A stretch of DNA of 64,000 bases. It comes from Acidovorax sp. CF316 (GTDB lineage: Bacteria; Pseudomonadota; Gammaproteobacteria; Burkholderiales; Burkholderiaceae_C). Numbering within the stretch: position 1 is the stretch's first letter; each line of letters starts with the position of its first letter. The DNA lies in the NCBI RefSeq assembly GCF_000276605.1, contig NZ_AKJX01000162.1, positions 1 through 64,000 of the forward strand. Direction: 5' to 3'. Below the pieces are notes generated by a model, which made no database searches, was not told the origin of the DNA, and saw only the letters and a list, made by a program, of their open reading frames with translations. The position numbers were made by a program, and so were the translations under genes. Below are positions 1 through 9,038 of the stretch, piece by piece.

Positions 1-377
1 CGCAGCAGAGGGCCCTGCCACTGGCTGGTGTACAGGTCCGGCGCGCCGCCGGCGGCCAGTTGGCCGCGCCAGGGATGGACGGCCCAGTCACGGTCACCGG
101 CCAGCCACTCGCCCTCGAGCGTGCTGATGCGCAGGCGCAGCCCGCCGTCCACGGCGGCCGGCATGCGGCCCGTGCCGTCCATGTCGCGCACCAGTGCGGC
201 CAGCGCGGCGTGCAGGCGGGCATCCTGCGCGCCGGCCAGCTCCCGGTGCGCGGCCAGGGTTTGCCACAGCACGGCGGCCAGCACCAGCCCCCACAGGGGC
301 GCCAGCAGCGACAGCAGCAGCAGGCTGCGCAGCGAGCCTGGGCGCCAGCGCCGGCGCGGCGGGGCGAGATCGGGCAT
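1..377 (-). CDS. Sensor histidine kinase, N-terminal part only (cut by window edge)
   Basis: The reading frame is open from an ATG at 377 to the window edge and gives about 125 residues. After an Arg-rich start it has one hydrophobic segment (about residues 17-42), then a periplasmic-looking stretch with LRISTLEGEWLAGDRDW. This is the usual start of a QseC-type kinase: TM1 followed by a 2CSK-like sensor region. The gene begins 2 nt after the stop of the OmpR-type regulator, so the two form a two-component operon. HAMP, HisKA and ATPase domains would lie outside the window. The kinase assignment is inferred from this context and layout, not from a catalytic motif. Confidence 0.75.
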   Translation of the reverse strand, partial: MPDLAPPRRRWRPGSLRSLLLLSLLAPLWGLVLAAVLWQTLAAHRELAGAQDARLHAALAALVRDMDGTGRMPAAVDGGLRLRISTLEGEWLAGDRDWAVHPWRGQLAAGGAPDLYTSQWQGPLL

Positions 378-379
378 GC

Positions 380-1069
380 TCACCGGGCGCCCCGCTGCGC
401 CGCCAGGCTGGCGTCGTCGCACAGCAGGTAGCCCACGCCACGCAAGGTCATGATCTCGGCATTGGTGCCGGCGATCTTCTTGCGCAGCCGGTGCACCAGC
501 ACCTCGATGGCATCGGCCTGCACGGCGTCGTCGCCACCGAAGACGGCCGCGCGCAGGTCCTCCCGGGGCACCACGCGGTCGATGCGCAGCATCAGCGTGC
601 GCAGCAGCTCGCCTTCGCGCGGCGACAGGTCCAGCGGCACATCGGAGTGGTAGAACACGCCGGACGCCGATTCGTGCCGCAGCAGCCCGCAGCGCAGCTG
701 CCCGTTGCGGCCGATGCGCCGCGTCAGCGCATGCAGCCGCGCGGCCAGCTCTTCCAGGTCGAAGGGCTTGACCAGGTAGTCGTCGGCGCCCAGGTTCAGC
801 CCGGCAATGCGCTCGCCCAGTGCACCGCGCGCCGTGAGCACCAGCACCGGCGTGGTGTCGCCGCCGGCACGCAGGCGTTCGAGCAGTTCGAGGCCATCGA
901 GGTGCGGCAGCGTGAGGTCGAGCGCGATCACATCGAAGGGTTTCTTGCGCGCAATGGCCAGGGCCTCGAGCCCATCGGAGCACACCAGCACCTCGAACCC
1001 GCGCACCCCGAGGCTGCGGCTCAGCGCGCCCGACAGATCAAAATCATCCTCGACCAGCAAAAGTTTCAT
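380..1069 (-). CDS. OmpR/QseB-type response regulator
   Basis: A 229-residue DNA-binding response regulator. The receiver domain (residues 1-115) has the acidic pocket VEDD, phospho-acceptor D51 in IALDLTLP, and the conserved Lys in DDYLVKPFD. The C-terminal winged helix (about 130-220) ends in the typical RGVGYLL. The frame stays open upstream to 1231, but MKLLLVEDD at 1069 is the standard family start. It is the first gene of an operon with the partial kinase downstream and is divergent from a PhnD-like binding protein. The QseB/PmrA/TctD-like subgroup is a family-level guess; the signal is unknown. Confidence 0.9.
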   Translation of the reverse strand: MKLLLVEDDFDLSGALSRSLGVRGFEVLVCSDGLEALAIARKKPFDVIALDLTLPHLDGLELLERLRAGGDTTPVLVLTARGALGERIAGLNLGADDYLVKPFDLEELAARLHALTRRIGRNGQLRCGLLRHESASGVFYHSDVPLDLSPREGELLRTLMLRIDRVVPREDLRAAVFGGDDAVQADAIEVLVHRLRKKIAGTNAEIMTLRGVGYLLCDDASLAAQRGAR

Positions 1070-1426
1070 GCTGCCGATGATGCGCTGCCCGGCGCCCCCG
1101 GACCAACCGGAGTTACACCACAGGCGGCTGACAGGCAATCGAAAGGTAGCAGGCACGGCCGCCCAGCCTGCAGGCAACCAGACCCATGGCGCGGGCCAGA
1201 TAATCCGGCGTCGATAATCCGCACAGGGCATTTACTCGCAGGATTATTGAAAGCCAAACGAAAGAAATCCGAGACATCAGGGTTCGCACCGATTTGCGCT
1301 CCCTGCGCAAGCGCGCCTATATTCAGCGCACTGCAAATCCTGCAGGTCAAAATACCTTGCATGGATTATCACCCCATCCATTCGGTGCATGGGGCGTTTC
1401 TCATCCAAGGCATACAGGAGTTTCCA
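1070..1426. other. Divergent intergenic region, 357 nt
   Basis: The gap separates the minus-strand two-component operon from the plus-strand PhnD-like gene. Open frames run across it in both directions but have no family resemblance and are extensions of the flanking genes. The right half is noticeably richer in AT than its surroundings, as expected for a promoter region. The only element I can name is the promoter-like pair listed separately at 1294-1323. I see no clear repeat or terminator. Confidence 0.6.
1294..1323 (+). promoter_or_regulatory. Putative sigma70 promoter of the PhnD-like gene
   Basis: TTGCGC at 1294-1299 and TATATT at 1318-1323 are separated by 18 nt and point toward the gene starting at 1427, leaving a leader of about 100 nt. 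The -10 has 5 of 6 consensus bases. The assignment is by eye only. Confidence 0.4.
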
Positions 1427-2467
1427 ATGGCTGATATTCATGCGGGCCTGTGCCGCAGGCAGTGGCTTGCCGCCGTGGGCCTGGCCCTCGCGCAGCAGCA
1501 GGGGCTGGCCCTGGCATTGCCCACTGCGGGCACCGAGCGCAAGGCGCCCCTGGTTTTCGCGGTCATCACCCCGCGCGGCTCCGAAACCGCACTGGCGGCC
1601 TGGGGGCCCTTCGTCCACCGCCTGGCGCAGGAACTGGGCCACCCCATGGCCGTGAGGACATGGACCCTGTCGGACCCGCGCGCCCTGGCCCAGGCCTTCC
1701 AGAGCGGCGAGATCGACCTGGCCTGGGTGGGCAATTCTGCCGCGCTGGCCCTGGTCGAGGAAGGGGTTGGCGAGGTGTTTGCCCAGATGGTGACCGAGAG
1801 CGGGAGCACGGGCTACCAGTCCATCATCGTGGCCCACAAGGACAGCGGCCTGAATGCGCTGGACGATGCCCTGCGGCCAGGGAAAAAACTGGTCTTTGCC
1901 GATGGCGAGACCAAGAGCTTTTCGGGCCACCTGGTGCCCATGTACTACGCCTTCGTCAAGCGCGGCATCAACGACCCCGCGGCCCTGTACGCCCAGGTGC
2001 GGCGCGGCAGCCACCGCGAGAACCTGATCATGGCGGCCGAGCGCCGGGTGGATATTGCTACCGCGAACGACGAGGAACTGGCCATGTTCAGGGCCCGCAA
2101 CCCGGAACTGGCCAGCCAGCTGAAAATCCTCTGGACTTCGCCCGTGATTCCCCAATCGCCGCTGGTCTGGTCCACCGCCCTGCCCCTGGATTTGCGCAAG
2201 CGGATCCAGCAGGCGATTATCTCCTTTGGCAAAAAGAACGCCGCCGATCTGGAAATACTGCGGCGGGTGAACAACCTGTCGGCGTTTCGCAAATCCCGAA
2301 ACTCCCAGCTGATTACCGCGGGGGATATCGACATGTTCGTCGCCTGGCAGCAGGTGAACAACAGCGCCGGCCTGTCCGACGCGGACAAGGCTGCGCGCAT
2401 ACGCAGCATCAGCGAACGCGCCTCCCGGCTGGAGTTGCGCCTGAAGCTGCCGCCCAGCGTGCAGTAG
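1427..2467 (+). CDS. PhnD-like phosphate/phosphonate-type periplasmic binding protein
   Basis: A 346-residue protein with a hydrophobic leader (about residues 11-30) and then the two-lobed fold of the PhnD/phosphite binding family. Typical segments are VGNSAALAL in the first lobe, YQSIIVAHKDSGL (start of the second), and FADGETKSFSGHLVP, where family members bind the anion through a Ser/Thr-rich loop. The ATG at 1427 follows CAGGAG with 6 nt spacing; the frame is open far upstream, but only this start gives an export signal. No permease or ATPase gene is adjacent, so it is an orphan that may serve a distant transporter or feed the divergent two-component system. The ligand is unknown. Confidence 0.85.
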   Translation: MADIHAGLCRRQWLAAVGLALAQQQGLALALPTAGTERKAPLVFAVITPRGSETALAAWGPFVHRLAQELGHPMAVRTWTLSDPRALAQAFQSGEIDLAWVGNSAALALVEEGVGEVFAQMVTESGSTGYQSIIVAHKDSGLNALDDALRPGKKLVFADGETKSFSGHLVPMYYAFVKRGINDPAALYAQVRRGSHRENLIMAAERRVDIATANDEELAMFRARNPELASQLKILWTSPVIPQSPLVWSTALPLDLRKRIQQAIISFGKKNAADLEILRRVNNLSAFRKSRNSQLITAGDIDMFVAWQQVNNSAGLSDADKAARIRSISERASRLELRLKLPPSVQ

Positions 2468-2479
2468 GCAGGCAGGGCC

Positions 2480-3565
2480 TCACCCTCCTGGCGGCACGGT
2501 CTGCAGCGCAGCCGGGTTGCCAGGGCCCAGCGGCACCCGCACCTGCGGCAGGCAATCGGGGTATTCGCGCTGGATGAAGGTGACCAGCGCCTCGCGCACG
2601 CGGCAGCGCAGATCGAACGCCAAGCCCGAGGAGCGGGCCGAGACCAGCACGCGGATCTGGATGGTGCGGTCCGTCGCCTCGGTCAGCTGCAGCACGCTCA
2701 CGCGCTTGTCCCACTCGGGCGCGGTATCGAGCACGCGCTTCAATTCCTCGCGCAGCGGGTCGAGCGGCAGCGCATAGTCGGCATGGAGGAACACCGTGCC
2801 CAGGATCTCGGAGCTGGTGCGCGTCCAGTTCTGGAACGGGTGCTCGATGAACCACTGTAGCGGGATGATGAGCCGCCGCTCGTCCCAGATCTTGAGCACC
2901 ACGTAGGTGCCGGTGATCTCTTCCACGCGGCCCCACTCGCCCTCGATGATGAGCACGTCGTCGATGCGAAAGGGCTGGGCCAGCGCGATCTGCAGGCCCG
3001 CGATCATGTTGCTGAACACCGGCCGCGCAGCGATGCCGGCAACGATGCCCACCACGCCGGCCGAGGCCAGCAGGCTCGCGCCCACCTGGCGCGCGCCCGG
3101 AAAGGTCATGAGCATCATCGCCAGGCCGGCCATCACCACCGCCGTCATGGCGGTGCGCGAGAGCACGCGCGCCTGGGTGGCGATGCGCCGCGCGGTGAGG
3201 TTGTCCTCCACGTCGGCCGGGTGCTTGGCGATCACCCCGTCGGCCAGCCCGCCGATGGCCGCGATCAGCAGCCAGCAAGTGCCGGCGATGACCGCCAGGC
3301 CGTTGAAGTGCCGCACGGTGGCGATGTGGCGCAGGTCGTCGCTGGCCGCCTGCCACACCACCTGCAGTGCGATCAATGGCAGCAGGATGCGCACCACGGG
3401 CACGCAGGCCTCGAACACCGCGCGCAGCACCGGCACAGGCGCCGTGGCACGCCGCAGCACCACGGCCGCGATGCGGTGCACGATGGCCGCGGCCACCACG
3501 GCGGCCACGGCCACCGCGCCGGTGTGGGTCCAGGAGGTCGGGTCGAACCAGGCCATCACATCCAT
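2480..3565 (-). CDS. Mechanosensitive ion channel, MscS family
   Basis: A 361-residue inner-membrane protein with four or five hydrophobic helices, followed by the pore-lining helix rich in Gly/Ala (LLASAGVVGIVAGIAARP, about residues 165-182). The MscS beta domain follows (PFRIDDVLIIEGEWGRVEEI), then a cytoplasmic alpha/beta domain. Such channels open under membrane tension and release solutes during hypo-osmotic shock. It is larger than E. coli MscS (286 residues) because of the extra N-terminal helices, as in the YbdG/YnaI group. It appears monocistronic and converges with the PhnD-like gene at a 12-nt gap. Confidence 0.9.
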   Translation of the reverse strand: MDVMAWFDPTSWTHTGAVAVAAVVAAAIVHRIAAVVLRRATAPVPVLRAVFEACVPVVRILLPLIALQVVWQAASDDLRHIATVRHFNGLAVIAGTCWLLIAAIGGLADGVIAKHPADVEDNLTARRIATQARVLSRTAMTAVVMAGLAMMLMTFPGARQVGASLLASAGVVGIVAGIAARPVFSNMIAGLQIALAQPFRIDDVLIIEGEWGRVEEITGTYVVLKIWDERRLIIPLQWFIEHPFQNWTRTSSEILGTVFLHADYALPLDPLREELKRVLDTAPEWDKRVSVLQLTEATDRTIQIRVLVSARSSGLAFDLRCRVREALVTFIQREYPDCLPQVRVPLGPGNPAALQTVPPGG

Positions 3566-3714
3566 GCGGGCACGGCAGGGTGCGCACCCTGCGTCGGCAA
3601 GGCATGGCGCCTGGGCTCTCGGGTATCCGGCATGGGCTCTCCGCTAACGATGGAGCCGCCATTGTCGAAAATTGCTGCACAGCAGCATGTCAGCCAATGC
3701 CGACAATGCACAGC

Positions 3715-5721
3715 TCAGCCCGTTTGCACGGCCTGGGCGGCTGCCAGCTCCTGCGCATAGCGCACGAAGAAGGCCAGGCTCTCCGGGTTGGCCATGGCAT
3801 CCGTGCGTGCCACGGACTCCACCGGCGCGCCCAGCAGCAGCTTGCGCATGGGCACCTCCATCTTCTTGCCGGTGAGCGTGCGCGGCACGGCACCGACCTG
3901 CAGCACGGCGTCGGGTACATGGCGCGGCGAGGCCAGGGTGCGCACCTGCTGCAGGATGGCGGCGCGCCGCGCGTCGTCCAGCACCTGGCCCTCGTCCAGC
4001 ACCACGAACAGCGGCAAAAAGGACGGGCGGCCCAGGTACTCCAGGTCCACCACCAGGCTGTCGCGCACCCAGGGCAGCAGCTCCACCGCGCGGTAGATCT
4101 CGGCCGTGCCCATGCGGATGCCATGGCGGTTGATGGTGGCGTCCGAGCGGCCATAGATCACCGAGCTGCCGCGCTCGGTGAAGCGGATCCAGTCGCCGTG
4201 GCGCCACACGCCAGGGTATGTCTCGAAGTAGCTCTCGCGGTAGCGGCTGCCATCGGGGTCGTTCCAGAAATACACGGGCATCGACGGCATGGGCCGCGTG
4301 ACGACGAGTTCGCCCACCTCGCCGACCACCGCCCTGCCCTGTTCATCGAAGGCCTGCGCCGCCACGCCCAGTTCGCGGCACTGGATCTCGCCGGCATGCA
4401 CCGGCAGCAGCGGGCAGCAGGCGACGAAGCCCGAGGCGATGTCGGTACCGCCGCTGACCGAGGCCAGCCAGACATCGGGCTTCACCGCTGCGTAGACCCA
4501 GTGGTAGGCGGTATCGGGCAGCGGTGAGCCGGTGGACACGATGGCGCGCAGCCGTTCCAGCCGCACGAAGTCGCGCGGCCGGGTGCCGGCGTTCATCACC
4601 GCCGTGAGGTAGGCCGCGCCGCAGCCCAGGTGCGTGACCGCGAGGCCATCGAGCAGGCGCCACAGGCCCTCGGGCCCCTGGTGCTGCGGGTTGCCGTCGA
4701 ACAGCACGATGGTGCCACCCGCCAGCAGGCCGCCGACCAGCAGGTTCCAGACGATCCAGCCCGGGCTGCCCAAGAACAGCATGCGGTCGTGCGGCCGCAG
4801 GTCGTGCTGCAACGCCATGGTCTTGAGGTGCGTGAGGGTGATGCCGCCATGGCTGTGCACCATGGCCTTGGGCAGGCCCGTGGTGCCCGAGGAGTAGACG
4901 ACCCACAGCGGGTGGCCGAAGGGCACCGGCTCGAACACAAGCCCCGGCGCGCTGGCGGACACGGCGGCCAGCGCATCAGCCCACAGCACCGTGTTGCGCC
5001 AGGGCGCGAGCGCGCCCGCCTCGCAGTGCGGGCCCGGCACATGCAGCACGCGCTGCACCGACGGCAGTTGCTCCAGCAAGACCTGCACTTCGCGCCGGCG
5101 GTCGAACAGGCGCCCGCCGTAGCGGTAGCTGTCGGTGGCCACCAGCACCTTGGGCTCGATCTGGCGAAAGCGGTCGGCCACCACGCCCGCACCCATGTCC
5201 GGCGCGCAACTGGACCACACGGCGCCCAGCGACGCGGTGGCCAAAAAGGCCACCACCGTCTCGCTCCAGTTGGGCAGGTAGGCGGCTACGCGGTCGCCCG
5301 GGCCCACGCCTGCCTCGCGCAGCACCTGGGCCAGCAGGGCCACGTGGCGGCGCAGGTCGGCCCATTCGAGCACCTCCTGGCGGCCATCCTCGCGGCAGGC
5401 GATGATGGCGGGCGAATCCGCCGTCTCGGCCGCGAACACCTGCTCGCAGTAGTTCAGCCGCGCATGCGGGAACCACTGCGCCCCCGGCATGGCCTGCGCG
5501 CCCAGCACCACCGAGCGGTCGCCCTGCAGGCGCACGCCGAAGTAGTCCACGATGGACTGCCAGAAGCCCGTGAGGTCGTCCACCGACCACCGCCACAGCG
5601 CTTCGTAGGGGCCGGGCGGGTGGATCGTGCGCTCGGCAAGCCATTCCATGTAGTGGGCGATGCGGGTGGTGGCCGCATATGCGGCATCGGGCTGCCACAG
5701 GGGCGTGGGCTGTTCGGTCAT
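3715..5721 (-). CDS. Acetoacetyl-CoA synthetase (acetoacetate-CoA ligase)
   Basis: A 668-residue adenylate-forming enzyme that activates acetoacetate with ATP and CoA in the cytoplasm. The N-terminal ACAS-type region (WSVDDLTGFWQSIVDYFG) is followed by the AMP-binding motif YSSGTTGLPKAMVHSHGG, the core GDWIRF, and a C-terminal acetylation-type Lys motif TGKKMEVPMRKLL. Length and the GSPGWIVWN and GGTDIASGF segments match the acetoacetate-specific subgroup rather than acetyl-CoA synthetase. The ATG at 5721 is 17 nt after the Bug gene stop. Its place behind ring-cleavage-type genes suggests it handles a ketoacid end product, but that is inference. Confidence 0.9.
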   Translation of the reverse strand: MTEQPTPLWQPDAAYAATTRIAHYMEWLAERTIHPPGPYEALWRWSVDDLTGFWQSIVDYFGVRLQGDRSVVLGAQAMPGAQWFPHARLNYCEQVFAAETADSPAIIACREDGRQEVLEWADLRRHVALLAQVLREAGVGPGDRVAAYLPNWSETVVAFLATASLGAVWSSCAPDMGAGVVADRFRQIEPKVLVATDSYRYGGRLFDRRREVQVLLEQLPSVQRVLHVPGPHCEAGALAPWRNTVLWADALAAVSASAPGLVFEPVPFGHPLWVVYSSGTTGLPKAMVHSHGGITLTHLKTMALQHDLRPHDRMLFLGSPGWIVWNLLVGGLLAGGTIVLFDGNPQHQGPEGLWRLLDGLAVTHLGCGAAYLTAVMNAGTRPRDFVRLERLRAIVSTGSPLPDTAYHWVYAAVKPDVWLASVSGGTDIASGFVACCPLLPVHAGEIQCRELGVAAQAFDEQGRAVVGEVGELVVTRPMPSMPVYFWNDPDGSRYRESYFETYPGVWRHGDWIRFTERGSSVIYGRSDATINRHGIRMGTAEIYRAVELLPWVRDSLVVDLEYLGRPSFLPLFVVLDEGQVLDDARRAAILQQVRTLASPRHVPDAVLQVGAVPRTLTGKKMEVPMRKLLLGAPVESVARTDAMANPESLAFFVRYAQELAAAQAVQTG

Positions 5722-5738
5722 GGTGAAACGGATGGAAC

Positions 5739-6737
5739 TCAGTCGAGCCGGATGTTGTTGCTCTTGATCAGCTGCACCGTGGCCCGGGCCTCGCGGTCCA
5801 CCACGGCGGCGATCTGCGCCTGCGGCGTGGCGATGGGCTCGGTGCTGGTGTCGTAGAGCATCTGGGCCAGCGCCGGCTCGGCCGTCACCGAACGGAACAG
5901 GCCGTGCAGCCGCACCACCAGGGCATCGGGCAGGCCGGCGGGCCCCCACACGCCCACCCAGGTGCTGAATTCGAGGCCAGGTAGGGTCTCGGCCAGCGTG
6001 GGCACCTCGGGTGCGATCTTGCTGCGCACGGGCCCGGTGTAGGCCAGCACCCGCACCTTGCCGGCGCGCATGTGCGGGATGGCCGAGCTCGGTGGCTCGA
6101 AGCCAATGTCCACCACGCCCGCCAGCAGGTCGGTGATGAAGCTGCCCTTGTAGGGCACATGCTGCAGCTCGATGCCGGCGACGTTCTGCATCTGCTCGGT
6201 GAACATGTGCGAGGTGCTTCCCGGGCCGTGCGAGGCGTAGTTCAGCGTGCGCGGCCTGGCCTTGGCCATCGCGATCAGCTCCTTGAGCGAGCCGGCCGCA
6301 AAGCCCGGGCGCGCCAGCAGGAACGAGCCACCACCGTACAGCTGCGCAATCGGCACCAGGTCCTTCTGCGGGTTGTAGGGCAGCTTGGGGAACAGGAAGG
6401 GCGTGGTGGTGAAGGTGGCGCCCACCGTCATCAGCAGGGTCTGCCCGTTGGCGGGGGCCTTGGCCACCACGTCGGTGCCCAGCATGCCGCCCGCGCCGGG
6501 CCGGTTCTCCACCACGACCGGCACCTTGATGAGCCTGCCAAACTGCTCGGCGTACAGGCGCGCCATGGGGTCGATGCCCACGCCGGGTGGCGTGGGCGTG
6601 ACCAGGCGGACCGGGCCGTCGGGCCATTTGGCCTGGGCCCGGGCGGGCAGCATGGTGGCCAGTGCGGCGGCACCCAAGGCCGCCAAGGCGGCCCTGCGGC
6701 CGTCGATGGCGGCGGGTTGGTCGAATGCATCATCCAT
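5739..6737 (-). CDS. Bug/TctC-family periplasmic solute-binding protein
   Basis: A 332-residue member of the tripartite tricarboxylate transporter receptor family that is hugely expanded in Burkholderiales. It has an N-terminal signal (hydrophobic run, cleavage near ARAQA), then the family segments VRLVTPTPPGVGIDPMAR and VVENRPGAGGMLGTDVVAK. No TctA/TctB membrane genes are nearby, which is common for Bug proteins. The ATG at 6737 is preceded by GGAG. It lies inside the catabolic operon, so the ligand may be the carboxylate degraded by the neighbours; the ligand itself cannot be read from sequence. Confidence 0.9.
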   Translation of the reverse strand: MDDAFDQPAAIDGRRAALAALGAAALATMLPARAQAKWPDGPVRLVTPTPPGVGIDPMARLYAEQFGRLIKVPVVVENRPGAGGMLGTDVVAKAPANGQTLLMTVGATFTTTPFLFPKLPYNPQKDLVPIAQLYGGGSFLLARPGFAAGSLKELIAMAKARPRTLNYASHGPGSTSHMFTEQMQNVAGIELQHVPYKGSFITDLLAGVVDIGFEPPSSAIPHMRAGKVRVLAYTGPVRSKIAPEVPTLAETLPGLEFSTWVGVWGPAGLPDALVVRLHGLFRSVTAEPALAQMLYDTSTEPIATPQAQIAAVVDREARATVQLIKSNNIRLD

Positions 6738-6789
6738 GTCTTGTCTCCGAATATTGATTATTGATGGGGTGTCAGCGCAGTCGGCTACC

Positions 6790-7383
6790 TCAGGGGATGT
6801 GCATGTCCCAGGGGGTCTTGCCCGCCGGCAACTGCGGGCGTGCCGTGAGCACGGCCAGCGGCTCCCCGGCCTCGTAGCGCGCGATCAGCGCCTCGGGATC
6901 GAACAGGATGCCCATGAAGTTCTCCTCATAAGCGCCCGAGGCGAAAAACGCGTCGAGGTCCGCATTGGCCGTGAACACGTCGTATTGCAGCTCCACCCGG
7001 TTGCCGTCGGGGTCCTTGTAGTACATCGACACCGTGGGGCCGTGGTTGATGGTCCAGTACGGCAGGATGCCCGCGGCCTTGAGCCGGCGAAACGTGGCCA
7101 GCAGTGCATCCAGCGTCGGGTAGGTGAAGGCCAGGTGCTCCAGCCCGCCCGCGCCGTCGTTGGCCGGCGTGAGTTCGGGCCGGCCGATCAGGCCGATGCG
7201 GTGGTGCTCGTCGTCGTAGGTCAGAAAGCACAGCATCTCGTTCTCGAACGCGGGCCAGCCCTGCAGCACCGTGAGGTACCAGGCGCGCGCGCGCGGCAGG
7301 TCGGTGACGCGCAGCACCACGTGGGCGAGCTTGGCGGGACGGATGGGATGCGCGGCGGCATCCGGCAGGGTGCGGGCTTGCAT
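6790..7383 (-). CDS. VOC-superfamily protein, extradiol dioxygenase-like
   Basis: A 197-residue vicinal-oxygen-chelate protein with two betaalphabetabetabeta halves. Metal-ligand candidates are in the expected places: His in KLAHVVLRV (about residue 21), His in GLEHLAFTY, and Glu in DPDGNRVELQYD. This His-His-Glu pattern fits type I extradiol dioxygenases or glyoxalase-like isomerases. The C-terminus ends in GKTPWDMHIP, with a long helical tail (AYEENFMGILFDPEALIARY). A good AGGAG precedes the ATG at 7383. With the FAH hydrolase next door, a ring-cleavage plus hydrolysis route is plausible; substrate unknown. Confidence 0.8.
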   Translation of the reverse strand: MQARTLPDAAAHPIRPAKLAHVVLRVTDLPRARAWYLTVLQGWPAFENEMLCFLTYDDEHHRIGLIGRPELTPANDGAGGLEHLAFTYPTLDALLATFRRLKAAGILPYWTINHGPTVSMYYKDPDGNRVELQYDVFTANADLDAFFASGAYEENFMGILFDPEALIARYEAGEPLAVLTARPQLPAGKTPWDMHIP

Positions 7384-7408
7384 GGGGTTTGTCTCCTGTG
7401 CTTTTGGT

Positions 7409-8269
7409 TTATGGTTCTGCGATCACACGGTTTTCGATGGCACCGATGCCCTCGATCTCCACGCGCACCACATCGCCCACCTGCAGGTAGCGCGGCGGGT
7501 CCATCAGGCCGCCCACGCCGGCGGGGCTGCCGGTGGTCAGCACGTCACCCGGCTCCAGGGTGAAGGCGGTGGTCAGCTCCTCGATCATGTCTTCCACGCG
7601 GTAGGTCATCTCGCGGGTGTTGCCGTCCTGGCGCAACTCGCCGTTGACCCAGGTGCGCAGGCGCAGGGCATGCGGGTCGGGCAGCTCGTCGCGCGTCACG
7701 ATCCAGGGGCCGAAGGGGCCGTGCGTGTCGAAGGACTTGCCCAGTGTGTGCGTGGGCGATCGCATCTGCCAGTCGCGCACGCTCAAATCGTTGGCCACCA
7801 CGAAGCCGGCCACCATGTCCATGGCGTCCTCGCGGCGCACGTGGCGGCAGCGCCGGCCGATGACCACGCCCAGTTCGCCTTCGTAGTCGAACTCGTGCGA
7901 GACGCGCGGCAGGTGCACCGGCGCGTAGGGGCCGTTGACGCAGCTCACCTGCTTGTTGAACCAGGCCTGGCCGGGGTTGCGCACCAGGTTGACCTTGCGC
8001 GCCTCTTCCAGGTGCGAGGGGTAGTTGCCCCCCAGGCCCAGGTACTTGCGCGGCGCGGGGATGGGAGCGAGCAACTGCACGGCGGCCAGGTCCAGCCGGG
8101 GGGCGCTGGCGGCGGCGGTGCGGGCCCAGTCCAGCCCCGGCTGGCCCAGGGCGAGCAGGGCCATCAGGTCCCGGGGTGCGCCGGCGATGGCGCCCAGGTC
8201 GGCCACCGCGGCGCCTTCGACCACGCCATAGCCAGCGCGGCCGTCGATGGAGAAACTGGCGAGCTTCAT
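7409..8269 (-). CDS. Fumarylacetoacetate hydrolase (FAH) family protein
   Basis: A 286-residue protein of the FAH superfamily, which cleaves C-C bonds in acylpyruvates or isomerises/decarboxylates homologous ring-fission products. Signature segments are KYLGLGGNYPSHLEEA, FDYEGELGVVIGR (acidic metal ligands), VAGFVVANDLSVRDWQ and LTTGSPAGVGGLMDPP. Its ATG overlaps the azoreductase stop codon (ATGA), so the two are translationally coupled. Candidate activities are fumarylpyruvate or acylpyruvate hydrolase; the sequence alone does not choose. Confidence 0.87.
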   Translation of the reverse strand: MKLASFSIDGRAGYGVVEGAAVADLGAIAGAPRDLMALLALGQPGLDWARTAAASAPRLDLAAVQLLAPIPAPRKYLGLGGNYPSHLEEARKVNLVRNPGQAWFNKQVSCVNGPYAPVHLPRVSHEFDYEGELGVVIGRRCRHVRREDAMDMVAGFVVANDLSVRDWQMRSPTHTLGKSFDTHGPFGPWIVTRDELPDPHALRLRTWVNGELRQDGNTREMTYRVEDMIEELTTAFTLEPGDVLTTGSPAGVGGLMDPPRYLQVGDVVRVEIEGIGAIENRVIAEP

Positions 8270-8907
8270 GGTGCCACCGCCTCTTGCGCGGCGAAGAGCT
8301 GGGCGATGGCGGCCCGGGCCGAGGCCAGCGCGGCATCGCGCACCTCGGGCCCGCGGTTCACGCCCTCGGCGCGCACCACGTCGAAGCGGGTGATGCCCAT
8401 GAACTGCAGGGCCGCGACCAGGTAGCGCTCCTGGAAGTCCTTGTCCTGCATCTGCGGCGGGGTGCTGTAGATGTTGCCACGCGACGAGGCGATGACCACG
8501 CGCTTGCCGCCAGCCAGGCCGCGCGGGCCCTGGGGGGTGTACTCGAAGGTGCGGCCGGCCTGGGCCAGCGCGTCGATCCAGGCCTTGAGCTGGGTCGGTA
8601 CGCCGAAGTTGTACATGGGCGCACCGATCACGATGGCATCGGCCGCCAGGAACTCATCGAGCAGGGTGTTGATGTGCGCCAGGTCGGCTCGGCCCTGTGC
8701 ACTGGCCGGCTCGCTGCGCAGGCGCAGCGCAGCCACGGTCTCGGGCGTGAGCTGGGGCGGTACGGTCACCGCCAGGTCGCGGTAGGTGACGCGCACGGAG
8801 GGGTCGGCCGCGCGCCAGGCGTCCACCGTTTCGCGGCCCAGCAGGCGCGAAACGGAGGCCGGGCCGGTAAGGCTCGAATCCAGGTGGAGGAGGTTGAAGG
8901 GGGTCAT
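8266..8907 (-). CDS. azoR: FMN-dependent NADH:quinone/azo reductase
   Basis: A 213-residue flavodoxin-fold oxidoreductase that reduces quinones or azo compounds with NAD(P)H. The FMN-binding N-terminus (LLHLDSSLTGPASVSR) and the family motif GAPMYNFGVPTQLKAWID are clear, as is the glycine loop ASSRGNIY. MTPFNLLHLDSS at 8907 is the standard start, although the frame stays open to 8985. It is the first gene of the five-gene minus-strand operon and lies divergent from a LysR regulator 131 nt away, the classic layout for regulation by that LysR protein. Confidence 0.9.
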   Translation of the reverse strand: MTPFNLLHLDSSLTGPASVSRLLGRETVDAWRAADPSVRVTYRDLAVTVPPQLTPETVAALRLRSEPASAQGRADLAHINTLLDEFLAADAIVIGAPMYNFGVPTQLKAWIDALAQAGRTFEYTPQGPRGLAGGKRVVIASSRGNIYSTPPQMQDKDFQERYLVAALQFMGITRFDVVRAEGVNRGPEVRDAALASARAAIAQLFAAQEAVAP

Positions 8908-9038
8908 GGTTTTCTTGCACAAGCGGTGGAAAACCGATGATCGGCGCGCACCTCGTTCCAAACAACGGGGTCTTGTGCAACGCATCGTTCCCCCAATGGA
9001 ACGACAATGGCGCAGATCATGGGCACGGGAGACACGCC

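Noticed and set aside
194-1426. Long upstream extension of the PhnD-like frame
   Set aside because: It would run antisense across the response regulator; the ATG at 1427 with its ribosome site and signal peptide is clearly the start.
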